Source: Pseudonocardia terrae (lineage in GTDB: Bacteria; Actinomycetota; Actinomycetes; Mycobacteriales; Pseudonocardiaceae). From it: a DNA stretch of 61,173 nt. The notes beneath the pieces are model-generated. The model saw only the letters and a list, made by a program, of their open reading frames with translations. It was not told the origin of the DNA and made no database searches. Made by a program: the position numbers and the translations under genes. Location: contig NZ_JAJTTE010000046.1 of the NCBI RefSeq assembly GCF_021343995.1, positions 1 to 61,173 on the forward strand. The letters are read 5' to 3'. How positions within the stretch are numbered: position 1 is the stretch's first letter; the number at the start of each line of letters is the position of its first letter. Below are positions 30,229-38,073 of this stretch, piece by piece.

Positions 30229-31413
30229 ATGGTCGACACCAAGGGTGAGCCGGTGCGGTGCGGTCCGTGGACACCGGTCGCGACCGACGCGGTTCTCGGC
30301 GTCTGCGCCGCGGCCGCGCTCCTCGTCACCGCTGTCGCCGGGATCGGTCCGCCCGTGGTGGACGCCCGCCCGCTCGACGCCGGAGCGGCGGCGCTGGCCG
30401 TCGCGGTCGCGGGCGCGATCACGGTGCGCCGCCGCCACCCCCTCGTGGCCGCGGCGGTGCTCGCCGCGGTCCCGCTCCTCTGGTTCCTCAGCCCCTATCC
30501 CGGACGACTCGCGGCGTTGGTCCCGTTGATCGGCTGCTACACCGTCGCGGCCCGCTGCGGCTGGCGGTGGGGCGTCGGAGCAGCCGCGGTCACCGCGCTC
30601 GTCCAGATCCTCGCGATCCGGGTCGTGCTCGGCGATGTCGAGACCGTCGGTGTGGTCCCGGACGCCGTGCTGCTGGCGGCCACGGCGAGCAGCGCCGGCG
30701 CGGCCGTCGGCTACCACCGTGCGGTGCTCGCCGCCACCCGCGCCCAGCACGCCCGCGAGACCCAGGCCCGCGAGGAGCGGGCACGCCGGCTCGCGGCCGA
30801 GGAACGGCTGCGCATCGCCCGCGAACTGCACGACGTCGTCGGCCACACCATGGCCACCGTCAGCGTGCAGGCCGGCGTCGGCCTGCACGTCGCCGAGCAG
30901 CGACCCGCGCAGGCCCGCGAGGCGCTCGCCACGATCAAGACGATCTGCGACGACGGCCTCGCGGACGTCAGGACGATCCTCGGCATCCTGCGCGCCGACG
31001 GCCCGGGTGGGGAACCGCGGGCGCCACGGGGCGGGCTCGACCGGCTCACCGACCTCTGCGACACGGCCGGGGCCACCGGTCTGCACGTGGATCTGGTGGT
31101 GGACGGGGAGCCGCGGCCCCTGCCCGCCCCCGTCGACCTGGCCGCCTACCGGATCGTCCAGGAGGCGCTGACCAACGTGATCCGCCACGCCGGGGCCGGC
31201 ACCGTGCGGCTGGTGCTGACCTACGAGCCGTCGCGACTGCTCATCCGGATCCGCGACGACGGGCGCAGGACCGCGACGGACACCCGGTGCGGACACGGCA
31301 TCGCCGGGATGCGGGAGCGGGCCCGCGCGCTGTCCGGCCGCCTCACCGCCGCACCGCACCCCGACGGCGGCTTCGAGGTGTGCGCCGAGCTGCCCGTGCC
31401 GGGCCCGCGATGA
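30229..31413 (+). CDS. Sensor histidine kinase (NarL-type two-component system)
   Basis: About 394 residues. Four to five membrane helices fill the first 160 residues. Then comes a coiled stretch, the HisKA_3 dimerisation box RIARELHDVVGHTMATVSVQ with the phosphorylated His, and an HATPase domain with AYRIVQEALTNVIRHAGAG (N-box) and a G-box CGHGIAGMRERARAL. ATG 30229 has GAGGG upstream; ATG 30193 is possible. The stop overlaps the response regulator start (ATGA). The signal is not apparent; the sensing part is entirely membrane-embedded. Confidence 0.9.
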   Translation: MVDTKGEPVRCGPWTPVATDAVLGVCAAAALLVTAVAGIGPPVVDARPLDAGAAALAVAVAGAITVRRRHPLVAAAVLAAVPLLWFLSPYPGRLAALVPLIGCYTVAARCGWRWGVGAAAVTALVQILAIRVVLGDVETVGVVPDAVLLAATASSAGAAVGYHRAVLAATRAQHARETQAREERARRLAAEERLRIARELHDVVGHTMATVSVQAGVGLHVAEQRPAQAREALATIKTICDDGLADVRTILGILRADGPGGEPRAPRGGLDRLTDLCDTAGATGLHVDLVVDGEPRPLPAPVDLAAYRIVQEALTNVIRHAGAGTVRLVLTYEPSRLLIRIRDDGRRTATDTRCGHGIAGMRERARALSGRLTAAPHPDGGFEVCAELPVPGPR

Positions 31414-32123
31414 CCTCCCGCGACGACGGCCAGCCACCGGTCGAGTCCGCGACCGACCCCGTCCGCGTGCTCATCGCCGACGACGAGGCCCTCGTGCGCA
31501 GCGGTTTCCGGGTCCTCGTCGAGACCGAACCCGGCATGGTCGTGGTCGGCGAGGCGGGCGACGGGGCGACCGCCGTGGAGCTGGCCCGGCGGAGTCGCCC
31601 GCACGTCGTGCTCATGGACATCCGGATGCCCGGCGTCGACGGCTTGTGCGCCACCCGCCGGATCGTCGCCGATCCCGACCTCGCGGGCGTCCACGTCCTC
31701 ATCCTCACGACCTTCGACCACGACGAGTACGTCGTCGACGCCCTGGGTGCCGGGGCGGCCGGCTTCCTGATCAAGAACACCGAGCCGGCACAGCTGCTGC
31801 GCGGCATCAGGGTCGTCGCCGGCGGCGAGGCGCTGCTGTCCCCGGGCCTGACCCGGCGGTTGATCGCCCGGCTCACCGCGCGGGCGGCGATGCCCCGACC
31901 CGACCCCGACGCGCTGACCCGGCTCACCGCCCGCGAGCGGGAGGTCGTCGCGCTCGTCGCCCACGGCCTGAGCAACGCCGAGATCGCCGGAGAGCTCACC
32001 ATCAGCCATGCCACGGCCAAGACCCACGTCAGCCGCGCCATGACCAAGCTCGGCGCCCGCGACCGCGCCCAGCTGGTGGCCCTCGCGTACCGGCACCGCC
32101 TCGTCGAGCCGCCTACCGCCTGA
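31410..32123 (+). CDS. Response regulator, NarL/LuxR family
   Basis: 237 residues. The receiver domain has VLIADDEALVRSGFRVLVET, the phosphorylated Asp in VVLMDIRMPGVDG, LTTFDHDEYVVDAL and the Lys in FLIKNTEP. The C-terminal LuxR helix-turn-helix is LTAREREVVALVAHGLSNAE then SHATAKTHVSRAMTKLGARD. It is coupled to the kinase by a four-base overlap. The likely target is the divergent DUF6223-like gene or its own operon. Confidence 0.92.
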   Translation: MTSRDDGQPPVESATDPVRVLIADDEALVRSGFRVLVETEPGMVVVGEAGDGATAVELARRSRPHVVLMDIRMPGVDGLCATRRIVADPDLAGVHVLILTTFDHDEYVVDALGAGAAGFLIKNTEPAQLLRGIRVVAGGEALLSPGLTRRLIARLTARAAMPRPDPDALTRLTAREREVVALVAHGLSNAEIAGELTISHATAKTHVSRAMTKLGARDRAQLVALAYRHRLVEPPTA

Positions 32124-32156
32124 CCGCGGTCGGTCACCCGGGCGGCCCGTCGGCCG

Positions 32157-32594
32157 CTACTCCGCGTCGTCGACGACGTGGACCGCGGCCTCCTCGGCCG
32201 AGGCGCCGGCGCCGTCGATGCCGACGTCGCGGGCCCAGGCGTCGGGGTCGGTGTCCGAGACGCCGCCCTCGGCCGCGTCGACGAGGCGCCCCGCGCGCGG
32301 GTTGCCGACCTGGTCGTCGCGCAGCTCGCCGTCCGTGTCGGAGGTGTCGGACTCCCAGTCCGCGTCCTCGTCGTCGTCGCCCCAGTCGTCGGGCACCTCG
32401 CGGGCGAGCCGGTGGTCGAGGTCCTCACCGGTGTGCTCGTCGGCGGGCGTGACCCCGTAGTCGTCGACGGCCCAGGGACGCTCGGGCGGCGAGTAGCCCT
32501 CGTCGAGGACGTCCTCCACCCCGTGGTAGTCCAGCGTGTCCTCGGGTTCGAGCTGGTCGGTGTCCACGTCCGGCCCGTTGTCGTCACGGCTCAT
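32157..32594 (-). CDS. Acidic DUF5709-like protein
   Basis: 145 residues, very acidic. LEPEDTLDYHGVEDVLDEGY followed by SPPERPWAVDDYG is the recognisable DUF5709 segment. No membrane helix, no catalytic motif; function unknown. ATG 32594 overlaps the preceding hydratase gene by 11 bases. It converges with the response regulator gene. Confidence 0.7.
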   Translation of the reverse strand: MSRDDNGPDVDTDQLEPEDTLDYHGVEDVLDEGYSPPERPWAVDDYGVTPADEHTGEDLDHRLAREVPDDWGDDDEDADWESDTSDTDGELRDDQVGNPRAGRLVDAAEGGVSDTDPDAWARDVGIDGAGASAEEAAVHVVDDAE

Positions 32595-33639
32595 GCGCGC
32601 CAGCCTGGCACTGCGCGGCGACGGCGTCGACGAGACCCCAGCGAAGGGCCGTCGTCGCGTCGCAGGGGGCACCCGACAGGGCGAGATGGAGGGTGCGCCA
32701 CCGGCCGATGCGGCGCGGCAGGCTCACCGTGCCGCCGGCGCCGGGGATCAGCCCCATCCCGACCTCGGGCAGCCGGACGGTCGTGTCCGGCGCCGCCACG
32801 ACGTGGCCCGCGAACGCCGGCACCTCGATCCCGGCCCCCACGCACGGCCCGTGCAGCCGGACCTCGACGCGGTCGCGCAGCGCGTGCACGGGCCGGGCGG
32901 CGCCCGCGCGGGTCCGGACCAGGTGCGCGGTGGCCAGGTCGGGGGCGGTGCCGAACTCGTCGAGGTCGCCGCCCGCGCAGAAGGCCGGGCCCTCCCCGTC
33001 GATCACCACCTGTTCGACGTCCGGGTCCAGCAGGGCCAGGTCGAGCCCGCCGACGAGGGCGTCACGCAGCTGCCGGCCATAGGCGTTGCGCCGCTCGGGC
33101 CGGTTGAGCGTGAGGTGCAGGACGCGCCCCGCCCGCGCGATCCGTACGGGCTCGGCGACGGTCGGAGGCTCCGGCCGCGGCCCGCGGCGGGCGAGCCACG
33201 CGCGGAACTCCGGGCCGCCGAGCAGGGTGGAGTAGGCGAAGGACTCGGCGTCGAGCGCGGCGGGGACGGGCAGCGTGCCGGACCAGCGCAGCAACCCGGC
33301 CAGCACGGTCGCGGCCTGCGGGTTCGCCCCGGCCGCGGTGTGCAGCTCCGCGAGCGCCGCGGCCGGATCGGGGACGCCGACGAGCTCCGGCCCGGCGTCG
33401 TGCCCCACCGGTACCAGCGTGAGCGCCAGGGCCCGGACCAGCGGCGCCCAGCCCGGCCCCGGCTCGCCCACCCCGATCAGGATCCGGTCCGACTCCTCCG
33501 CGATCCGGGCGAGCCGCTCGACGTCGATCGGCGGGCCGGTGAGATCCACGCCCAGCACCGCGCCGTCGACACGGGCGTCCGCGCCGAGCAACGGCGCCTG
33601 GTCGGCGAGGTCGGCGGGACGGACCGTGGGTGGCGTCAT
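32584..33639 (-). CDS. Enoyl-CoA hydratase/isomerase with N-terminal extension
   Basis: 351 residues, about 90 more than usual. The crotonase domain starts near residue 165: LHLTLNRPERRNAYGRQLRD, GEGPAFCAGGDLDEFG, LHGPCVGAGIEVPAFAGHVV and LPEVGMGLIPGAGGTVSLPR. The first 160 residues look like a second, degenerate crotonase-like or regulatory domain (VDGAVLGVDLTGPP). It is divergent from a CoA-transferase-like gene across only 44 bp, so the two likely belong to one pathway. The DUF5709-like gene overlaps its end. Confidence 0.82.
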   Translation of the reverse strand: MTPPTVRPADLADQAPLLGADARVDGAVLGVDLTGPPIDVERLARIAEESDRILIGVGEPGPGWAPLVRALALTLVPVGHDAGPELVGVPDPAAALAELHTAAGANPQAATVLAGLLRWSGTLPVPAALDAESFAYSTLLGGPEFRAWLARRGPRPEPPTVAEPVRIARAGRVLHLTLNRPERRNAYGRQLRDALVGGLDLALLDPDVEQVVIDGEGPAFCAGGDLDEFGTAPDLATAHLVRTRAGAARPVHALRDRVEVRLHGPCVGAGIEVPAFAGHVVAAPDTTVRLPEVGMGLIPGAGGTVSLPRRIGRWRTLHLALSGAPCDATTALRWGLVDAVAAQCQAGAHEP

Positions 33640-33671
33640 GACGGACCGAGCGTAGCCCCGTGACCAGCGGT

Positions 33672-33677
33672 TAGGGT
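33672..33677 (+). promoter_or_regulatory. -10 element for leaderless CoA-transferase-like gene
   Basis: TAGGGT ends six bases before GTG 33684 and no ribosome binding site is present, so translation is probably leaderless. Confidence 0.5.
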
Positions 33678-33683
33678 GCAGCC

Positions 33684-34856
33684 GTGGGGAACGGTGCCGC
33701 GGCGGACTGGGCGGCGTCCGGCGTCGTCCCGCTGACCGGCCATCCGGACGGCCCTCCCCAGGTCCCGCCGGGCCGCGCCGCGTCGACCGCCGCCGAGCTG
33801 GGGTCCCTGTTCGGGATCGACGGGGCCGCCCTCCTCGCCGAGCGCGCCGCCTTCACGGGCCACCGCCGGGCCGGCCGGGTGTCGGTGGGCGGGAGCTGCC
33901 GGCTCCTGCCGATCGCCGACGGCTGGGCCGCCGTCTCGTGCGCCCGGCCGGACGATCCCGCCCTGCTCGGCGCGGTCGTCGAGCACCCGTTGCCCGACGA
34001 CGACCCGTGGCCGCTCCTCGCCGCCGCCCTGGCCGGGATGCCCGCCCGGGACCTCGCCGACCGCGCCGAGCTGCTGGGGGTCGCGGCGGCGCCGGTGCGG
34101 TCCGGGTGCTCCGCCCCGCTGTCGCTGGGCGTCCCACGCCCGGTGACGGGCCTGCTGGTCGTGTCGTTCGCGGCGTTGTGGGCGGGCCCGCTGTGCGCGC
34201 ACCTGCTCGCCCGGGCCGGAGCGCGCGTGGTCACGGTCGAGACGCCGACGCGGCCCGACGGCGCCCGCCGGGGCGAGCCGCGGTTCCACGCGCTCCTGCA
34301 CTCCGGCGAGCGGTCTGTCGTGCTGGATCCGTCCGAGCCGGGCGACCGGCGCGCGCTCGCGTCGCTGGTCGAGGCGGCCGACGTCGTGATCGAGGCCTCC
34401 CGGCCGCGGGCGCTGCGCGGCTTCGGGCTCGACGCCGAGGCGGCGGTCGCGCACGGCGCCACCTGGATCTCGATCACAGCGGCGGGCCGGGCGTCGAACC
34501 GGATCGGGTTCGGCGACGACGTCGCGGCGTCGGCCGGGCTCGTCGCCCGCGACGCCGCGGGCCTGCCGGTCTTCGTCGGCGACGCGATCGCCGATCCGCT
34601 GACCGGGCTCACCGCGGCCGCCCTGGCCCTCACCGCGCCCGGCGAGCTGCACGACGTGGCGATGACCGAGGTCGTCGCCCGGACGCTCGACGGCAGCCCC
34701 GGCGGGTGCGCCCGCCGGGAGGGATCGGACTGGATGGTCGCCACACCGTCGGGACCGGTGCCGGTCGCGCCACCCCGCGCCCGCCCGGTGCCCGGCCCCG
34801 CGCCGGACTCCGGTACCGACACCGCGACCGTCCTCGCCGAGCTGGGGATCCGGTGA
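33684..34856 (+). CDS. Class III CoA-transferase-like protein (CaiB/BaiF), rearranged order
   Basis: 390 residues. The usual N-terminal motif of the family (AGP, then L-x-x-x-GA-x-V-x-x-VE) appears only at about 155-185 as LWAGPLCAHLLARAGARVVT VETP, followed by RSVVLDPSEPGDRRALASLV and ADVVIEASRPRALRGFGLDA. A stretch resembling the family's later region (ADGWAAVSCARPDD) comes before it. The segments therefore seem rotated relative to CaiB, and the catalytic Asp cannot be placed. It may still bind CoA. The amidohydrolase gene overlaps its stop by GTGA. Confidence 0.7.
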   Translation: MGNGAAADWAASGVVPLTGHPDGPPQVPPGRAASTAAELGSLFGIDGAALLAERAAFTGHRRAGRVSVGGSCRLLPIADGWAAVSCARPDDPALLGAVVEHPLPDDDPWPLLAAALAGMPARDLADRAELLGVAAAPVRSGCSAPLSLGVPRPVTGLLVVSFAALWAGPLCAHLLARAGARVVTVETPTRPDGARRGEPRFHALLHSGERSVVLDPSEPGDRRALASLVEAADVVIEASRPRALRGFGLDAEAAVAHGATWISITAAGRASNRIGFGDDVAASAGLVARDAAGLPVFVGDAIADPLTGLTAAALALTAPGELHDVAMTEVVARTLDGSPGGCARREGSDWMVATPSGPVPVAPPRARPVPGPAPDSGTDTATVLAELGIR

Positions 34857-36187
34857 CCGATCTCCTCCTGCGCGACGCCGAGGTGGACGGTGTGCGGGTC
34901 GACGTCCGGGTCCGGGACGGGCTGGTGGCGGCAGTCTCGCCCGTCGGAACGCTGCGCGGGCCCGCGGTCGACTGCGGCGGAGGTGCGCTGCTGCCCGGGC
35001 TGGTCGACCACCACCTGCACCTGCACGCGCTCGCCGCGGCTCGCCGCTCGGTCGACTGTTCGGGGCCCGATCTCGCGGCGGCGTTGGCCGCGGCCCCGGC
35101 CGACGGGCACGGGTGGGTCCGGGGCACGGGCTACCCCGGCGACGACCTCGACGTCCAGGGACTCGACGCCCTGCACCCCGATCGCCCGGTCCGGATCCAG
35201 CACCGCAGCGGGGCGCTGTGGGTCCTCAACTCCCGGGCGCTCGCGGCGCTCGGCCCGCTCGACCACCCCGGCGTCGAGCGGGCGGCCGACGGCACCCCGA
35301 CCGGCCGGCTGTTCCGCGCCGACGACTGGCTCCGCGCGCGACTCCCCGGTTCCGGCCTCCCCGACCTCTCCAGTCTCGGCGTCGAGCTGGCGTGCTACGG
35401 CATCACGGCGGTCACGGACGCGACGCCCGACCTCACCGTGGCGGCGGCCCGGGCGCTCACGGCAGTACCACAGCGGATGACGCTGCTCGGCCTACCCGTC
35501 GAGGTGACCCCGCCGCCGGGTGCTGCGGTCGGTCCGCTGAAGATCGTGCTCGCCGACTCCGGGCTGCCGCCGTTCGACGAGCTGGTGGCGCGGATCCGGG
35601 AGGCGCACGCGGCCGGGCGCGGGGTCGCCGTGCACAGCGTGACCCGCGAGTCGCTGGTGCTGCTGCTGGCGGCTCTCGACGAGGCCGGACGGCACCCCGC
35701 GGACCGGGTCGAGCACGCCGCGCTGGTGCCGGAGGAGCTGGTCCCGGCGCTGCGGGGGCTCGCCGTCGTCACGCAGCCGGGGTTCCTGGCCGACCGGGGT
35801 GATCTCTTCCGGCGGGAGGTCCCGGCGGCGGAGCACGTGGACCTCTACCGGTGCCGCACGCTGCTGGAGGCGGGTGTCGGGGTCGCGCTCTCCTCCGATG
35901 CTCCCTACGGCCCGGTCGACCCGTGGGTGGTGATCGCCGCGGCGGCGACCCGCCGTACACCGGACGGTGCGCCGCTCGGGTTGGGTGAGGCCCTGGACGC
36001 GCGGCAGGCGCTGGCGGGGTATCTCGCCCCGCCCGACGACCCCGGCGGCGGACCCCGTCGGATCGTCCCCGGCACCCTCGCCGACCTCGTCCTGCTGCAC
36101 TGCCCCCTCGCCCCGGCCCTCGCCGCCCCCTCCGCCGTGCGGGTGCGCGGGACGGTGATCGGGGGGCGGTGGGTGTACGGGTGCTAG
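34853..36187 (+). CDS. Metal-dependent amidohydrolase family protein
   Basis: 444 residues. The beta-sandwich start (LLLRDAEVDGVRVDVRVRDG) is followed by the metal-binding LLPGLVDHHLHLHALAAARR (about 45-64). Later come VAVHSVTRESL, DRVEHAALVPEELV, GVALSSDAPYGPVDPW with the conserved Asp, and the closing GTLADLVLLHCPL. It resembles YtcJ-type amidohydrolases; the substrate is unknown. GTG 34853 overlaps the previous gene, so the two are coupled and presumably act on one compound. Confidence 0.82.
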   Translation: MTDLLLRDAEVDGVRVDVRVRDGLVAAVSPVGTLRGPAVDCGGGALLPGLVDHHLHLHALAAARRSVDCSGPDLAAALAAAPADGHGWVRGTGYPGDDLDVQGLDALHPDRPVRIQHRSGALWVLNSRALAALGPLDHPGVERAADGTPTGRLFRADDWLRARLPGSGLPDLSSLGVELACYGITAVTDATPDLTVAAARALTAVPQRMTLLGLPVEVTPPPGAAVGPLKIVLADSGLPPFDELVARIREAHAAGRGVAVHSVTRESLVLLLAALDEAGRHPADRVEHAALVPEELVPALRGLAVVTQPGFLADRGDLFRREVPAAEHVDLYRCRTLLEAGVGVALSSDAPYGPVDPWVVIAAAATRRTPDGAPLGLGEALDARQALAGYLAPPDDPGGGPRRIVPGTLADLVLLHCPLAPALAAPSAVRVRGTVIGGRWVYGC

Positions 36188-36849
36188 CGTGCGGCGAGCT
36201 TCAGGTCCCGTGGGCCGCCCGGCGCGCACCGGCCCGGCCGGGACCTCGTCGTCGGGCGAGCGGAGGTTCATGATCACTGCTCGTGGACGGGGAGCGTCGA
36301 GAACCGACCGTCGTGGTCCAGAGGTAGGGATCATGGTCGGATGGGTCGCTCGGCGACGACGACCCGCACCTGTGCCGCCGACACCGCCGCCCTGTGGCCC
36401 CTCGGGAGCGGCGGCGCGGGCCTCGATGCCGGCCCCCTGAACAAGATCATCGAGGCCGGACCGCGAAGGTCGAAAACCGACCATCCCCGTCCAGAAGCGA
36501 TGATCATGGATGGGAGTCCGGCCCGGAGCCTCGAACCGGGCGAGGCCGGCCAGGCCATGTCGCCCGACACCGCGCCCACCCGATCGTTCCCCGGCTCCCC
36601 AGCCAAGATCACCGTTGTTGGATGGAGAACGTCGAAAACCGACCGTCCCAGTCCAGCAGCAGTGATCATGGGCCGGTGGGCCGGGGTGGCGCCCTTCCAC
36701 CCGCGGCCGCCGCCTCGGAGCACACGTGAATGGGCAGATCGGTGTCGGCCGTCGTTCCCGAGCAGCGACGCACCCTTGATCACGGCGGCACCCGGGCGAC
36801 CCCACCGCCAGCCACGAACTGGATCACGAAGCCCAGCGATCGTGACTTC
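36188..36849. repeat. Gap with three TGATCA-bounded units
   Basis: Units at 36271-36336, 36444-36509 and 36605-36671 share the core GTCGAAAACCGACC (GTCGAGAACCGACCG in the first) and end in GATCATGG. Their starts are 161-173 bp apart, roughly twice the spacing of the 20862 array. A possible partial unit lies near 36776. No gene is seen in this 660-bp gap between convergent genes. Confidence 0.7.
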
Positions 36850-36856
36850 TCAAACA
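36819..36856. repeat. Second copy of the 59-96 repeat
   Basis: This 38-bp stretch matches the reverse complement of 59-96 at 34 positions, including GCGATCGTGACTTCT. It ends inside the last codons and the stop of the TetR gene at 36850-37470, so a repeat end may have supplied that gene's terminus. Confidence 0.6.
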
Positions 36857-37470
36857 GAGTCCAGCAGACCTTCGAGCCCCCGGGTCAAGGTCTCCCGGGC
36901 CCGGGTCGCGTCGGCCAGATAGCCCGCCACCATCGCCCCGTCCCGCAGCATCATCAGATGCGCCGCGGCCTGCTCGCGGTCCGGGTGCCCGGCCGCGCCG
37001 AGCTCGCGCACGAACAGCGCCGTCAGCCACGTCCGGTGCTCGGCGACCGCCCGGTGCACGGGGCTGTCCGGGTCGGGGTACTCGGCGGCAGCGTTGATGA
37101 ACGCGCACCCCCGGAAGCCGGGAGAACAGGACTGCTCCCCCATCTCCCCGATCACGGCCCGCAGCCGTGGCGCGCCGTCGGGAGCAGCCTCCGCGATCGC
37201 ACGGACCGCCTCGTCCACCGCCCGCAGGTAGGCGACGACAAGGTCGTCCTTGCTCGGGAAGTGCCGGTAGAACGTGGCGCGCGTGACCGCGGCCTCGCCG
37301 ATCACCCGGTCGACGCCCACGGCGCGGATCCCCTCGCCGTAGAACAGCGCGGACGCGGTGCGCAGCAGCCGCTCCCGCGCCTCGGAGCGGCCGACCGAGC
37401 GGCCGACCGAGCGGCCGGGCGGGCCGGGCGCGCTGCCGTGGGACGGGGAGTCGGCGAGCCGTGCAGGCAT
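36850..37470 (-). CDS. TetR-family regulator next to ohr
   Basis: 206 residues. Helix-turn-helix: ARERLLRTASALFYGEGIRA then VIGEAAVTRATFYRHFPSKD (about 31-75). The ligand domain has SPGFRGCAFINAAAEYPD, a segment common in a TetR subgroup related to redox or aldehyde sensors, with two Cys near 115-122. An imperfect tandem repeat encodes GRSVGRSVGRS before the helix-turn-helix. It is divergent from ohr with two operator-like sites between them. The final codons lie in a dispersed repeat. Confidence 0.88.
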   Translation of the reverse strand: MPARLADSPSHGSAPGPPGRSVGRSVGRSEARERLLRTASALFYGEGIRAVGVDRVIGEAAVTRATFYRHFPSKDDLVVAYLRAVDEAVRAIAEAAPDGAPRLRAVIGEMGEQSCSPGFRGCAFINAAAEYPDPDSPVHRAVAEHRTWLTALFVRELGAAGHPDREQAAAHLMMLRDGAMVAGYLADATRARETLTRGLEGLLDSV

Positions 37471-37488
37471 GCCGTCACCCTAACAGAC

Positions 37489-37559
37489 AGAACGATCGGT
37501 CTTGCAATTGCCGGCGGAGCGTGCCAGGGTCGGCATCAGCCAGAAAGATCGTTCGTTCT
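37489..37559. promoter_or_regulatory. Two operator-like sites between TetR and ohr
   Basis: AGAACGATCGGTCT (37489-37502) and AGAAAGATCGTTCGTTCT (37542-37559) share the core AACGATC in opposite directions. The first is close to the TetR start, the second 17 bases before ohr, so one regulator could control both genes. Confidence 0.5.
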
Positions 37560-37575
37560 ACCCTGGGAGTCGATC

Positions 37576-37998
37576 ATGAAGGTCCTCTACACCGCCGCCG
37601 CCATGTCCAGTGGGGACGCCCGCAACGGCCACGTCCGCTCGTCGGACGGGCTCCTCGACTTCGACCTGGCCACGCCGAAGGAGATGGGCGGTGCCGGCGG
37701 CGCCACCAACCCGGAGCAGCTCTTCGCCGCCGGCTACTCGGCCTGCTTCCACAGCGCGCTCAAGGCCGTCGCGCGACAGAAGAAGATCGACATCACCGAC
37801 TCGTCGGTCTCCGCCGAGGTCGGCATCGGCCCGAACGACGAGGGCGGCTTCGCCCTCACCGTCGCCCTGCACGCCGAGATCGGCGGGGTCGACCAGGCCA
37901 CCGCCGACGAGCTGGTGCAGGCCGCCCACCAGGTCTGCCCCTACTCGAACGCCACCCGCGGCAACATCCCGGTGACCGTCGACGCGACGGTCGAGTGA
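37576..37998 (+). CDS. ohr: Organic hydroperoxide resistance protein (Ohr/OsmC)
   Basis: 140 residues, normal for Ohr. The two catalytic cysteines are in GYSACFHSALKAVA (Cys near 60) and QVCPYSNATRGN (Cys near 125); ATNPEQLFAAG precedes the first. It reduces organic and lipid hydroperoxides with lipoyl-type thiols. GGGAG precedes ATG 37576. Instead of the usual MarR-type OhrR, a TetR gene sits next to it. Confidence 0.92.
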   Translation: MKVLYTAAAMSSGDARNGHVRSSDGLLDFDLATPKEMGGAGGATNPEQLFAAGYSACFHSALKAVARQKKIDITDSSVSAEVGIGPNDEGGFALTVALHAEIGGVDQATADELVQAAHQVCPYSNATRGNIPVTVDATVE

Positions 37999-38025
37999 CC
38001 TCCTGAGACACCCTGCCGACACACC

Positions 38026-38061
38026 ACGGGCCCGGCACCGCCGCGGAGGTGCCGGGCCCGT
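38026..38061. terminator. Bidirectional terminator
   Basis: ACGGGCCCGGCACC (38026-38039) and GGTGCCGGGCCCGT (38048-38061) form a perfect 14-bp stem, between the ends of ohr and the convergent MFS gene. Confidence 0.8.
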
Positions 38062-38073
38062 CGTCGTCCGGCG

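Noticed and set aside
30074..30274. Minus-strand ORF in the DUF6223/kinase gap
   Set aside because: No ribosome site or motif; it crosses the promoter region of both genes.
36188..36849. Plus-strand ORFs running through the repeat gap toward ohr
   Set aside because: They read through repeat units and antisense to the TetR gene; the real Ohr protein starts at 37576.
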